Source: Mycoplasmatota bacterium
GTDB lineage: Bacteria > Bacillota_I > Bacilli_A > Acholeplasmatales > Acholeplasmataceae
Assembly: GCA_018622495.1 (NCBI GenBank)
Contig: CP076021.1
Coordinates: 682,001-746,000 of the forward strand
Length of the DNA: 64,000 nt
Direction of reading: 5' to 3'
The notes under the pieces were generated by a model. That model worked only from the letters and a program-made list of their open reading frames with translations. It did not search any database and had not been told where the DNA came from. A program made the translations under genes and the position numbers. Below are positions 1 to 8,887 of the stretch, in pieces (position 1 is the first letter of the stretch; each line of letters starts with the position of its first letter).

Positions 1-2
1 TT

Positions 3-380
3 CAAGAACGAGGATGCATGGTTGTATTTTCATCACATCAACTTGATCATGTTGAATCATTTTGCGAGCAAATTATTATTTTAGAAAAAGGAAAAGCAGT
101 TATTGAAGGCAAAGTATCTGATATTAAAAAAGATTTTAAAAAACATAAAATTAGAATCGTTGGTGATGTTGATACGGCTTTGTTAAGTCAAATACCTGGT
201 GTATATGATGTTGTGAACAATGCTAATGAAATCATTGTTAGAATTGAAAACGAAGATGTAGCAGCAGAAGTCTTTGCTTATGTAAAAACATGCAATCATA
301 TTTCGAAATATGATGTTGAACAAGCGAGTCTATCAGAAATATTTGTAGAAAAGGTAGGTCGCAAAAATGAAGAAGTTTAG
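3..380 (+). CDS. ABC exporter ATP-binding protein, C-terminal part (NatA-like)
   Basis: This is the C-terminal part of an ABC ATPase whose start lies before the window. The frame is open from base 3. The visible segment holds the end of the nucleotide-binding domain: the switch histidine in SSHQLDHVE and the following 'ILEKGKAVIEG' strand. A roughly 70-residue accessory domain typical of NatA/YhaQ-type drug or sodium exporters follows. It overlaps the permease gene downstream by 14 bases, so the two are translationally coupled and probably form one exporter in the cytoplasmic membrane. The substrate cannot be told from the sequence. ATG at 18 is an internal methionine and not the real start. 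Confidence 0.85.
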   Translation, partial: QERGCMVVFSSHQLDHVESFCEQIIILEKGKAVIEGKVSDIKKDFKKHKIRIVGDVDTALLSQIPGVYDVVNNANEIIVRIENEDVAAEVFAYVKTCNHISKYDVEQASLSEIFVEKVGRKNEEV

Positions 381-1605
381 ATTTTTAATTAAATATGGAT
401 TAGGGAAACGCTTAAAGCGTAAAGCATTTATCATCTCTAATATCATTGTATTATTGTTAACAATAGTGATTGTTAATATTCCTCAAATAATAGATTTGTT
501 TTCAAGTGATGAAGTGATTGAAAATATTTATATTGAAGTGCAAAACGATACTGATGAACCTTTATTAGTTGATGAACTAGATGATTGGCTTAATCAAGGA
601 TTAGTTGAAGATTTATATATTATTTCTGAGATTAATGCATTTAACGAAGATGATTTTTGGTTGGATGATTCAGTTGATATGATCTTTGTATTTAGTGGTG
701 ATATTAATCACCCACAAGTTGATATGTATTCAAAATATCCTGACTCAAATGCGAATTATCAAAGTTCAATCTCATTATTTTTAATTGATTATCAAGTTGC
801 AGGATATCAATCACCGTTATATGTTGAAAATTTTGCGCCTGATTATGAAGACCCAGATCAAACTGCATTTGTTAATTCTATAAGTAGTTTATTAGTATTA
901 CCGATTTTTCTTTTAATTATTATGGCAACTCAATTTGTTGGTGTTGATATTATTGAAGAAAAATCATCAAAAGCGATTGAAACAATTATTGCAAGTGTCC
1001 CTGCTAAAATTCATTTCTTATCCAAGGTAACATCAGCGATACTTTTCGTGATTATACAATCGTCACTGGTCTTAGTTTATGGTACTATAGCAGCTTTAAT
1101 TTCTAGGTTATTTGTAAGTAGTAGTGGTGCTGATACTGATAGTTTATTGCAAGTATTAGGACAACTTCTTCCAAATTGGCCATTGATATTATTATTTACA
1201 ATACTTTTCACTTTTATTGGCGCAATTTTCTATTTAGTGATTGCAGCAATGTTTGCATCAATGGCAGTGACACAAGAAGATTATCAACAATTTCAAACAC
1301 CATTAATGATGACTTTACTCGTAGCTTATTATATTGCAATATTTGGTTCAGTTACTGGTGGTACAGGTTTCTTAGCAGTGATGAGTTTTATTCCAATATT
1401 TACGCCTATTGTGGCACCTATTGCATATGCAATCGGGGCAATATCACTTGTGGGTACAATTATAGCTGTCTTTGTTAGTATTGCAATCATGGTTTTAAGT
1501 TTATACTTAGTAGCACCTATATATAAAATTGCAATATTAAGTTATGAACAAACTAAATTTGGTAAACGAATTAAAGGGTATTTTAAAAAAGCATTTAAAA
1601 AATAA
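367..1605 (+). CDS. ABC-2 type exporter permease (NatB-like)
   Basis: A 412-residue membrane protein with one N-terminal transmembrane helix (about residues 20-42), a large acidic extracytoplasmic domain (about 45-165) and five or six helices in the C-terminal half. This is the NatB/YhaP architecture of ABC-2 permeases. The motif DIIEEKSSKAIETI at the start of the membrane half is typical of the family. It partners the ATPase ending at 380 and is followed by a rho-independent terminator. Its direction is inferred to be export, by family; the substrate is unknown. Confidence 0.85.
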   Translation: MKKFRFLIKYGLGKRLKRKAFIISNIIVLLLTIVIVNIPQIIDLFSSDEVIENIYIEVQNDTDEPLLVDELDDWLNQGLVEDLYIISEINAFNEDDFWLDDSVDMIFVFSGDINHPQVDMYSKYPDSNANYQSSISLFLIDYQVAGYQSPLYVENFAPDYEDPDQTAFVNSISSLLVLPIFLLIIMATQFVGVDIIEEKSSKAIETIIASVPAKIHFLSKVTSAILFVIIQSSLVLVYGTIAALISRLFVSSSGADTDSLLQVLGQLLPNWPLILLFTILFTFIGAIFYLVIAAMFASMAVTQEDYQQFQTPLMMTLLVAYYIAIFGSVTGGTGFLAVMSFIPIFTPIVAPIAYAIGAISLVGTIIAVFVSIAIMVLSLYLVAPIYKIAILSYEQTKFGKRIKGYFKKAFKK

Positions 1606-1607
1606 AC

Positions 1608-1633
1608 AAAAAGCCCTATTTGGGCTTTTTAGA
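1608..1633 (+). terminator. Rho-independent terminator after the first ABC pair
   Basis: AAAAAGCCC and GGGCTTTTT arms flank a short ATTT loop directly after the permease stop. The next ATG is only 17 bases further on, so the second exporter probably relies on partial readthrough or a promoter inside the first operon. Confidence 0.8.
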
Positions 1634-1650
1634 TTTGTGAGGGAAAAAAT

Positions 1651-2364
1651 ATGTTATATATACAAAATGTATCAAAGAGTTATAGTGGAAAGAAAAAAGC
1701 TTGTGATCAAGTTAATTTAAAGATTGAAGATGGTGATATTTATGGGTTTATTGGTCACAATGGAGCTGGCAAAACAACATTATTAAAATCTATTGCAGGG
1801 ATTATTAATTTTGATGAAGGAGATATATTAGTTAATGGTATATCTGTTAAATCAAACCCACTAGATGTTAAAAAACAAATTGCATATATTCCGGATAATC
1901 CAGATGTTTATGAATCACTTTCTGGTATGAACTATTTAAATTTTATTGCTGATGTTTTTGAAATTTCTACTGAAGATAGAAGTCAATCTATTGAAAAATA
2001 TGCTGATATGTTTTCTTTAAGAGATGTTTTAGGACAACCTATAAGTTCTTATTCTCATGGGATGAAACAAAAACTTGTCATTATTAGTGCACTTATCCAT
2101 AAACCTCGTATTTTATTATTGGATGAACCTTTTGTGGGTCTTGATCCACAAGCAAGTTTTTTATTAAAAGAAGAATTTAAAAAATTAACAAGAGAAGGGG
2201 CTTCAATATTCTTTTCTACGCATGTATTAGAAGTTGTTGAAAAACTTTGTAATAAAGTCGCTATTATTAAAAACGGTCAAATTCTTGAAAGTGGTTATAC
2301 TAAAGATATTATTTCTAAACAAACTCTAGAATCAGTATTTATGGAAATTGCGAGCGAAGCATAA
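1651..2364 (+). CDS. ABC transporter ATP-binding protein
   Basis: A complete 237-residue ABC ATPase. Visible motifs are Walker A GHNGAGKTT (about residues 35-43), signature SYSHGMKQK (about 133-141), Walker B ILLLDEP and the switch histidine in STHVLEVVE. It has the short length of ABC-2 exporter ATPases without an accessory domain. Its stop shares an A with the ATG of the next gene (TAATG), so it is coupled to the permease that follows. It probably energises export of a lipid, peptide or drug; the substrate is unknown. Confidence 0.92.
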   Translation: MLYIQNVSKSYSGKKKACDQVNLKIEDGDIYGFIGHNGAGKTTLLKSIAGIINFDEGDILVNGISVKSNPLDVKKQIAYIPDNPDVYESLSGMNYLNFIADVFEISTEDRSQSIEKYADMFSLRDVLGQPISSYSHGMKQKLVIISALIHKPRILLLDEPFVGLDPQASFLLKEEFKKLTREGASIFFSTHVLEVVEKLCNKVAIIKNGQILESGYTKDIISKQTLESVFMEIASEA

Positions 2365-3944
2365 TGTATTTTAAATTACTAAAAGTATATTTTAAAGATT
2401 ATACATTTGACCGAATGTTTCAAATCAATGGTAGTAAAACTAAAAAGATAGTATTAATTGGTGTGTTACTTTATGCACTTACAGCAATTCTGTTAAGTTT
2501 TGGTTATATGTTTTTTAGTCTTGCTGAAGGCTTATCTTTAATCAATGAACTTAAGTATTTATTAGGATATCTTGCGGTATTTTCTTTAATGTTACCTGTT
2601 GTTATGACATTATTTAGAGCAAGCGGTACGATATTTTTCTATAAAGATTATGATATAGTAGCACCATTACCTATTAAACAAAGAGAAATATTTATAGCGA
2701 AATTAACCATGATGATGTTGTGGATGTATGTCATGAGTTTTATATTGTTATTACCCTTATTATTTTCATATTTTTATTTTGCGGGTATAAGTATACTTAC
2801 ATTTTTCATAACGTTAATCACTTTAATCGTATTTCCTATAGTACCAGTCATCCTTATGAGTTTTATCTCATTAGGTATAGGCTTTCTTGCAACTAAATTT
2901 AAACTTGGTAAAATATTTCAAATTATCATGTTGTTTATCGTATTATTTGGAATTATGAGTGTACAATTTTTCTTAAATCAAGCAACTCAAAGTGCATTAT
3001 CTGGCCCTCTTGAATCAATTTTTAATATGAGTCAATATTACCCTCCATTAAAATGGTTTGTTGATGCAATATATGAAAATGATTTATTAAGCTTATTATA
3101 TCTTGTGAGTTCACATGTAATTTTATTTATGATCTTTATTTTTAGTGTAGAAAAATTATCAACACATCTTAATCAACGAGGTCTAAATAAACATGTTAGT
3201 AAAAAAATTAAGTCAAGTAAGATTGTTAAAACATCAGTGACACAAATGATGATAAAAAAAGAATTTAACAAATTCTTTAGTATTCCTATTTATGTATTAA
3301 ATGCAGGTTTTGGCTTAGCATTATTACTTATTGCAGCAGTTGGATCCCTATTTGTTGACTTAACAGATGTTTTTATCATCGTAGATGCCCTAGATTTAGA
3401 TATATACGTTATATTAGCACTTGTGATGGGATTTATTATATCTACAGCTTATACACCTGCAATTTCTCTATCTTTAGAAGGTAAGAATTTTTGGATTATC
3501 AAAAGTTTACCCATTAAAGCTGAACAAGTGATGAAGTCAAAAATATATTTCAATATAGTATTAAGTGCTCCTATTATTTTAATAAGCATCTTTATATTTA
3601 GCTTTTCTCTAGAATTAACTATGCTGCATACGCTATTATTAATGTTAATTTCAATATCATTAGTAGTATTGATTTCATTTGTAGATGCTATCATCAATCT
3701 ATATTTTCCTAAAATGGATTTTAAGAATGAAGTTGAAGTTGTTAAGCAAAGTTTAGGTGCATTTTTTGGACTTATTGTCGGCATGACTGTTGTTGCAACT
3801 AACGCAATTATCTACTATCTGCTAATTGATTATTTAAACTCTGAGTGGCTTACTCTACTCATAAGCATATTGAATTTTTTACTCATTATACCTTTTCATG
3901 ATATCATTAAGCGTAAATCGGAAACCATATTTCAAAAACTATAA
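2364..3944 (+). CDS. ABC transporter permease (ABC-2 family)
   Basis: A 526-residue integral membrane protein with about 12 predicted helices. It resembles the large ABC-2 permeases of Firmicutes (YhaP/SkfF-like 'putative ABC exporter'). The motif FFYKDYDIVAPLPI near residue 95 is typical: a cytoplasmic loop expected to contact the ATPase. It overlaps the stop of the ATPase gene. It should form an exporter with the 1651-2364 product. No substrate can be assigned. Confidence 0.85.
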   Translation: MYFKLLKVYFKDYTFDRMFQINGSKTKKIVLIGVLLYALTAILLSFGYMFFSLAEGLSLINELKYLLGYLAVFSLMLPVVMTLFRASGTIFFYKDYDIVAPLPIKQREIFIAKLTMMMLWMYVMSFILLLPLLFSYFYFAGISILTFFITLITLIVFPIVPVILMSFISLGIGFLATKFKLGKIFQIIMLFIVLFGIMSVQFFLNQATQSALSGPLESIFNMSQYYPPLKWFVDAIYENDLLSLLYLVSSHVILFMIFIFSVEKLSTHLNQRGLNKHVSKKIKSSKIVKTSVTQMMIKKEFNKFFSIPIYVLNAGFGLALLLIAAVGSLFVDLTDVFIIVDALDLDIYVILALVMGFIISTAYTPAISLSLEGKNFWIIKSLPIKAEQVMKSKIYFNIVLSAPIILISIFIFSFSLELTMLHTLLLMLISISLVVLISFVDAIINLYFPKMDFKNEVEVVKQSLGAFFGLIVGMTVVATNAIIYYLLIDYLNSEWLTLLISILNFLLIIPFHDIIKRKSETIFQKL

Positions 3945-3953
3945 AAAGAGGAA

Positions 3954-4538
3954 ATGATTTTGAACTTTAAACATCATACGTTATTCATTAAAATTTCATC
4001 AATTATATTTTTCTTGTTCACAGGTATTACGTTTTTAATGGCAGAAGGATATTTAAGTCCAGTATATTGGATATATCTCGGGATGTCTGGATATATGAGC
4101 TATTTTCTATTTTCAAAGATGAATCAAAAAAAACATCGACAATTCATTCTATTAATTGTTGCACATCAAATAGTTAATGCATTTTTAATTATTATTAGTT
4201 TTATAGAAACACCAATTGCATTTGATAATACAGAACAAATTATTTTTACAGTTACACTAAATTTAAGTTGGGTAGCACTTTATATTTATCATCTATCCCA
4301 TCAAGAACAAGAAGATATCAAAGATATATTCTATATTGTTACACTTGTATTGTTTATTTATAAAATATTTTCAAATTCAATAAGAATCATCGCATTAGTT
4401 AGAGGTTATTTAGACCAAGGATTATCTAGAGGTGGATCAGTATTACTTATTATGCTTACTGTGTTAACAACACTTAGTTACTTTGTTGTCTTATTTTTAT
4501 ATCGATATAGTTATCAAAATAAAAACAAACTTAATTAA
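3954..4538 (+). CDS. Hypothetical membrane protein
   Basis: A 194-residue protein with about six hydrophobic segments and a short lysine/asparagine-rich C-terminus. No family motif is recognised. It lies nine bases after the ABC permease with a GAGG ribosome-binding site and ends at a shared terminator, so it is probably the last gene of that transcription unit. It may be an accessory membrane subunit, but nothing in the sequence shows this directly. Confidence 0.7.
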   Translation: MILNFKHHTLFIKISSIIFFLFTGITFLMAEGYLSPVYWIYLGMSGYMSYFLFSKMNQKKHRQFILLIVAHQIVNAFLIIISFIETPIAFDNTEQIIFTVTLNLSWVALYIYHLSHQEQEDIKDIFYIVTLVLFIYKIFSNSIRIIALVRGYLDQGLSRGGSVLLIMLTVLTTLSYFVVLFLYRYSYQNKNKLN

Positions 4539-4556
4539 AAGTTTGTTTTATTTTTT
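4521..4556. terminator. Bidirectional terminator between the membrane protein and ptsI
   Basis: The arms AAAACAAACTT and AAGTTTGTTTT enclose a short loop, with A and T runs on either side. It can end transcription from the convergent genes on both strands and overlaps both stop regions. Confidence 0.75.
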
Positions 4557-6241
4557 ATATAGGTTTTAACTGATTCTTGATTATCTAATGATAGTGCATG
4601 TTGAGCTATTTCTTTTAATTGTTTTAAAGTATGTTTGCTGACGCATGATTTAATTTCTAAACTTGATGAGGGTGATATTGATAATTGATCAACACCTAAT
4701 CCTAACAAGATGATACTTGAACATGCATCACTTGCCATCTCACCACAAACACTGACAGTGACTTGATGTTTATGAGCAGCATCTACAGTCATTTTGATAA
4801 GTTTTAAAATAGCTGGATGAAGTGGTTTATATAGACTACTTAAGTTTTGATTTAGACGATCTATTGCGAAAGTATATTGAACCAAATCGTTTGTGCCAAT
4901 GGAGAAGAAGTCACAGACTTTAGCGAACTCATTCGCCATTAATGCAGAAGAAGGTGTTTCTATCATGATACCTAGTTGATAAGGTTTTACTTCAATTTTG
5001 TTTTTAATTAATGATTGTTCAATAAATTCTACAATACTTTTTGCTTTTAAAAATTCATCTATAGTTGAGATCATAGGAAACATAATTTTTAGATTTCCAT
5101 ACTTATTCGCTGTTAAGAGTGCTTTAATTTGTGTTTCGAAAATATCTTGATGAAGAAACGAGAATCTAATGCCTCTTTGTCCTAATGCAGGATTTTCTTC
5201 CTTAGGATGGTTAACATATGATAATGGCTTATCACCGCCAATATCTAATGTTCTAATAGTGACATCTTGATCTTTAAATGATTCTAAAATTTGATGATAT
5301 ACTTTATATTGTTCATCATAAGTAGGCATTTGTAAATGCTCTAAAAAAAGTAATTCAGTTCTAAATAAACCAACACCATCTAAAGCAAATGATTTAATAT
5401 ATTCAAGATCTCGATCAGAACTTAAGTTTGCGAGTAAAGGAAATGTTTGTTTATCTTTTGTTTGTAGAGGCATATGTTCATATATTTTAAGTGTTTCTTG
5501 ATGTGCTTGATATGATTGCATCACATCTTTATATGTATCTAATTGTTTTTTTGTAGGATTAATATATAGTTTTCCTTTGATGCCATCTAAAATAGCAAGA
5601 TCATCTTGATTAATATGTTTTAAAAGATCTTTAACACCAAAAACAGCTGGTATATTAAGAAGTTTAGCTATAATAGCACTATGCGAAGTATTACTTCCAA
5701 CCTCACTAACAAAACCTTTAATATATGTTGGGTTTAATTGTGTTGCTTGAGTAGGTGTAAGTTCCTTTGTTGCTAAAATAACAGGTTCATTAATTTTTGC
5801 TAAATCTATAATTTTAATATGAAGAACATTAGATATTAATCGATGCGTAACATCTTTTAAATCTACTGCACGAGCTTTTAGATATTCATCATCAATCTGA
5901 TTAAACATCGCTATATATTCTTCACTTACTAAAGTGATTGCATAAGCTAAATTATAAGATTTTTTAATAATGAGTTCTTTGACTTTTCCAACGACTTCGA
6001 TATCATTAGTCATTGCGATATGAGCATCAAATAAACTTAACATATCATCATTAAATTTTTTAGCATAAGTTGCTTTTAAAGTTTCTAATTGATTGATACT
6101 TTTTCTAATCGCATCTTCATATTTATTTAGTTCTTGATCAACATCTGTAATAAGAGCGTTAGAGATGTGAAGTGTAGCATCATCCATCTTTAAAATTTTA
6201 GCTGTTGCATATCCTGCACTTACCGGCATACCTTCTAACAT
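4535..6241 (-). CDS. ptsI: Phosphoenolpyruvate-protein phosphotransferase, enzyme I
   Basis: A complete enzyme I of 568 residues. It transfers phosphate from PEP to HPr in the cytoplasm, feeding the sugar phosphotransferase system. Domain order is normal: an N-terminal helical/phosphohistidine domain with the active His in GSNTSHSAI (His187), then the PEP-binding TIM barrel with TRTLDIGGDKPL, the EI signature around GVGLFRTELLFL, and the catalytic Cys in SVCGEMASD. It is single-gene here, with no ptsH beside it. It has its own promoter region on the minus strand and an AAGGAG site before the ATG. Confidence 0.97.
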   Translation of the reverse strand: MLEGMPVSAGYATAKILKMDDATLHISNALITDVDQELNKYEDAIRKSINQLETLKATYAKKFNDDMLSLFDAHIAMTNDIEVVGKVKELIIKKSYNLAYAITLVSEEYIAMFNQIDDEYLKARAVDLKDVTHRLISNVLHIKIIDLAKINEPVILATKELTPTQATQLNPTYIKGFVSEVGSNTSHSAIIAKLLNIPAVFGVKDLLKHINQDDLAILDGIKGKLYINPTKKQLDTYKDVMQSYQAHQETLKIYEHMPLQTKDKQTFPLLANLSSDRDLEYIKSFALDGVGLFRTELLFLEHLQMPTYDEQYKVYHQILESFKDQDVTIRTLDIGGDKPLSYVNHPKEENPALGQRGIRFSFLHQDIFETQIKALLTANKYGNLKIMFPMISTIDEFLKAKSIVEFIEQSLIKNKIEVKPYQLGIMIETPSSALMANEFAKVCDFFSIGTNDLVQYTFAIDRLNQNLSSLYKPLHPAILKLIKMTVDAAHKHQVTVSVCGEMASDACSSIILLGLGVDQLSISPSSSLEIKSCVSKHTLKQLKEIAQHALSLDNQESVKTYIKNKTNF

Positions 6242-6369
6242 GATATCACTCCTTCATAAGTGATTATATTTTACCATTTATTGAATAAAAACGGTTAAAA
6301 AAAATTTTTAGATAAAATTTATTTTTTTCTTAAATTGAGGACTTTAATAAAGATTTATATACGTAAATT

Positions 6370-6378
6370 TGTTATAAT
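6370..6378 (+). promoter_or_regulatory. Extended -10 promoter of the Mrp-like ATPase gene
   Basis: TGT followed by TATAAT forms an extended -10 element about 20 bases before the ATG at 6398. No convincing -35 hexamer is seen, as expected for an extended -10 promoter. AGAGGTG just before the start serves as ribosome-binding site. Confidence 0.6.
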
Positions 6379-6397
6379 ATATGAGAGGTGATACGAG

Positions 6398-7396
6398 ATG
6401 TTAACATATGAACAATTAAAAGAACGCTTAGGTCAAATTAAAGATCCAAGTTTAAAAAAATCTTTTAAAGAAGTAGGTGGGCTCAAAAAACTAGTAATTG
6501 GACCTACTGGTGTTGTTGAGTTAGAAATTAACTTAAAAGATAAGACTGCTAATGAACAAAAAATGAAAATTGAAATTATCAGGCTTGTTAAGATTGAAGC
6601 AGGGTTCCCAGGAATTAAAATAGAATTTTTTGAGTCTGAGTATATACCTGAAGGTGAAAAAGCGATTAAATATTTGGCAGTAGCTTCTGGTAAAGGTGGT
6701 GTTGGTAAATCAACAGTCACTGCAAATTTAGCAGCAGCACTTATACGTCAAGGTTTAAAAATAGGTATTGTAGATGCTGATATTTATGGCGCAAGTATAC
6801 CAAATGTTTTACAATTACCAATTAAACCATTATCTGCAACAAAAGATGAATTAATGATTCCATTACAAAAAGATGGTATTGAAGTTATTTCAACAGAAAT
6901 TTTTATGCCAGCTGAAAAGCCTTTAATGTGGCGTGGACCTATGTTAGGAAAAATGCTAGTACATTTCTTTAATGGTACAAAATGGCAAGACGATATTGAT
7001 TTAATCTTAATTGATTTACCTCCAGGAACTGGTGATGTTGCATTAGATGTTAATAAATATGTCCCAAAAAGTAAAATTATGGTTGTAACAACTCCTCATG
7101 TAAATGCAGCGAATGTTGCAGTTAAAGCGGGTATTGGTGCACAAAACTTAGGCCATGAGGTCATTGGTGTAGTTGAAAACATGAGTTATTATTTAAATAC
7201 ATGCAATGATACAAGAGAATATTTATTTGGCGAAGGTGGCGCAGCAAATGTTGCTAAAAAGCTTGGCGTTCCAATGATGATTCAAATTCCTTTAGGTCAA
7301 CCACTTGATAAGAGCTTTATTTTCAAGGGAAATGAACCTATCGGTAAAGTCTATGATGAGTTAGCATTACAGGTTATGAAAGATTTAGAACTTTAA
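6398..7396 (+). CDS. Mrp/ApbC/NBP35-type P-loop ATPase
   Basis: A 332-residue protein with an N-terminal DUF59-like (MIP18) domain (about 1-85) and a deviant Walker A motif SGKGGVGKST (residues 97-106), followed by DADIYGAS and the LPPGTGD motif. Family members are iron-sulfur cluster carriers that deliver clusters to apoproteins. Oddity: the usual CxxC before FGEGG is missing. Here the segment reads NTCNDTREYLFGEGG with a single cysteine, so classic cluster binding by a dimer CxxC is doubtful. It is monocistronic between a promoter and a strong bidirectional terminator. Confidence 0.92.
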   Translation: MLTYEQLKERLGQIKDPSLKKSFKEVGGLKKLVIGPTGVVELEINLKDKTANEQKMKIEIIRLVKIEAGFPGIKIEFFESEYIPEGEKAIKYLAVASGKGGVGKSTVTANLAAALIRQGLKIGIVDADIYGASIPNVLQLPIKPLSATKDELMIPLQKDGIEVISTEIFMPAEKPLMWRGPMLGKMLVHFFNGTKWQDDIDLILIDLPPGTGDVALDVNKYVPKSKIMVVTTPHVNAANVAVKAGIGAQNLGHEVIGVVENMSYYLNTCNDTREYLFGEGGAANVAKKLGVPMMIQIPLGQPLDKSFIFKGNEPIGKVYDELALQVMKDLEL

Positions 7397-7407
7397 TCAC
7401 AAAATAT

Positions 7408-7443
7408 AAACACCCAATAGTTTGTGCTATTGGGTGTTTTTTT
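7408..7443. terminator. Bidirectional terminator
   Basis: A perfect 13-base stem, AAACACCCAATAG with CTATTGGGTGTTT around a six-base loop, is followed by a T run. It separates the ATPase gene from the convergent glycine cleavage operon. Confidence 0.9.
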
Positions 7444-8887
7444 ATTTTATATCACTAAATTTTAAAATAGGTTGTCTTACAGCTTTAACTTCATCTAAAC
7501 GTCTAACTACAGTATGATGTGGTGCTGTTTTAACAAGTTCTGGTTGATTTACGGATTCATTTGCAACTTTTCTCATGACATCAATGAAACGATCGAGTGT
7601 TTCCTTTGATTCAACTTCAGTCGGTTCAATCATCATTGATTGATGGAAAATAAGTGGGAAGTAGATGGTTGGTGCGTGAAATCCATAATCTAATAATCTT
7701 TTAGCTATATCTAAGGTTTTTACACCAGTTGACTGATTAATCAATCCATCAAAGACGAATTCATGCATCGCATATTTTTTAATTGGTAGCGTAAATAAAT
7801 CTTTGAGTGAAGCTTGGATATAATTAGCATTTAAGACAGCAAATGAGCCAATATCTGATAAGTTTTCTCTACCTAAACTAAGTATATAGACATAAGCTCT
7901 TATATAGACGCTCGCATTACCATAAAATGATCCTAATCTACCTATACTATCTTTAGGATGATAAAAAGTATATTGTTCTTTATCAAATTTAACGTGTGGT
8001 GTTGGTAAAAAATTAGTTAAAAATTGTTTGACACCAACAGGTCCAGAACCTGGACCACCACCACCATGTGGTGTTGAAAATGTTTTATGTAAATTTAAAT
8101 GTGTAATATCAAAACCCATATCTCCAGGTTTTGCATGTCCTAATAATGCGTTTAAATTTGCACCATCATAATAGACAAGACCGCCAGTTTCATGAATTAA
8201 TTTTGATACTTCAACAATGTCTTTTTCAAAGACACCTGCAGTATTAGGATTTGTTAACATCAGACCTGCAATTTCATCATTTAAAACTTCTTTTAAAGCT
8301 TGCAGATTAATCGTACCATCATCATTAGATTTTATTTCTAAAACATCAAATCCACAAACCGTAGCACTTGCAGGATTTGTACCATGAGCACTATCAGGAA
8401 CAATGATAATATGACGTTTGCTATCTTTTCTTTTTTGATGATAAGCTTTAATAATCATTAAACCTGCAAGTTCACCATGTGCACCTGCAAAAGGATTTAA
8501 AGAATATGCATCCATACCAGTAATATGAGATAGCATTGTTTGTAAATGATCATATATTTTAAGTAGACCTTGCATTGATGAAGCAGGTTGTAATGGATGT
8601 ATATTTGCAAAACCTGATAAAGATGCAAGTTGATCGTTAATTTTTGGATTATATTTCATCGTACAAGAACCTAAAGGATAAAAGCCATTTTCTATCCCAA
8701 AATTCTTTTGACTCACATTTGTGTAATGTCTAACAACATCTAGTTCTGATACTTCAGGAAGCAAAGCAGGTTTTTCTCTTAGTAAGTGTTTTGGTATCAT
8801 AACATCTTTAAGCGTTGTTTGATCAACTGTATAACCCATACGATCTTTTTTTGAAAGATCAAAAATTAAATCATCATAAGCTTTCAT
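7442..8887 (-). CDS. gcvPB: Glycine dehydrogenase (decarboxylating) subunit 2
   Basis: A complete 481-residue C-terminal half of the P-protein of the glycine cleavage system, as found in organisms with a split P-protein. The PLP-binding lysine is Lys268 in NLHKTFSTPHGGGGPG. With GcvPA it decarboxylates glycine and passes the aminomethyl group to lipoyl-GcvH. It overlaps the end of gcvPA by 14 bases and is the last gene of gcvT-gcvH-gcvPA-gcvPB. Confidence 0.96.
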   Translation of the reverse strand: MKAYDDLIFDLSKKDRMGYTVDQTTLKDVMIPKHLLREKPALLPEVSELDVVRHYTNVSQKNFGIENGFYPLGSCTMKYNPKINDQLASLSGFANIHPLQPASSMQGLLKIYDHLQTMLSHITGMDAYSLNPFAGAHGELAGLMIIKAYHQKRKDSKRHIIIVPDSAHGTNPASATVCGFDVLEIKSNDDGTINLQALKEVLNDEIAGLMLTNPNTAGVFEKDIVEVSKLIHETGGLVYYDGANLNALLGHAKPGDMGFDITHLNLHKTFSTPHGGGGPGSGPVGVKQFLTNFLPTPHVKFDKEQYTFYHPKDSIGRLGSFYGNASVYIRAYVYILSLGRENLSDIGSFAVLNANYIQASLKDLFTLPIKKYAMHEFVFDGLINQSTGVKTLDIAKRLLDYGFHAPTIYFPLIFHQSMMIEPTEVESKETLDRFIDVMRKVANESVNQPELVKTAPHHTVVRRLDEVKAVRQPILKFSDIK

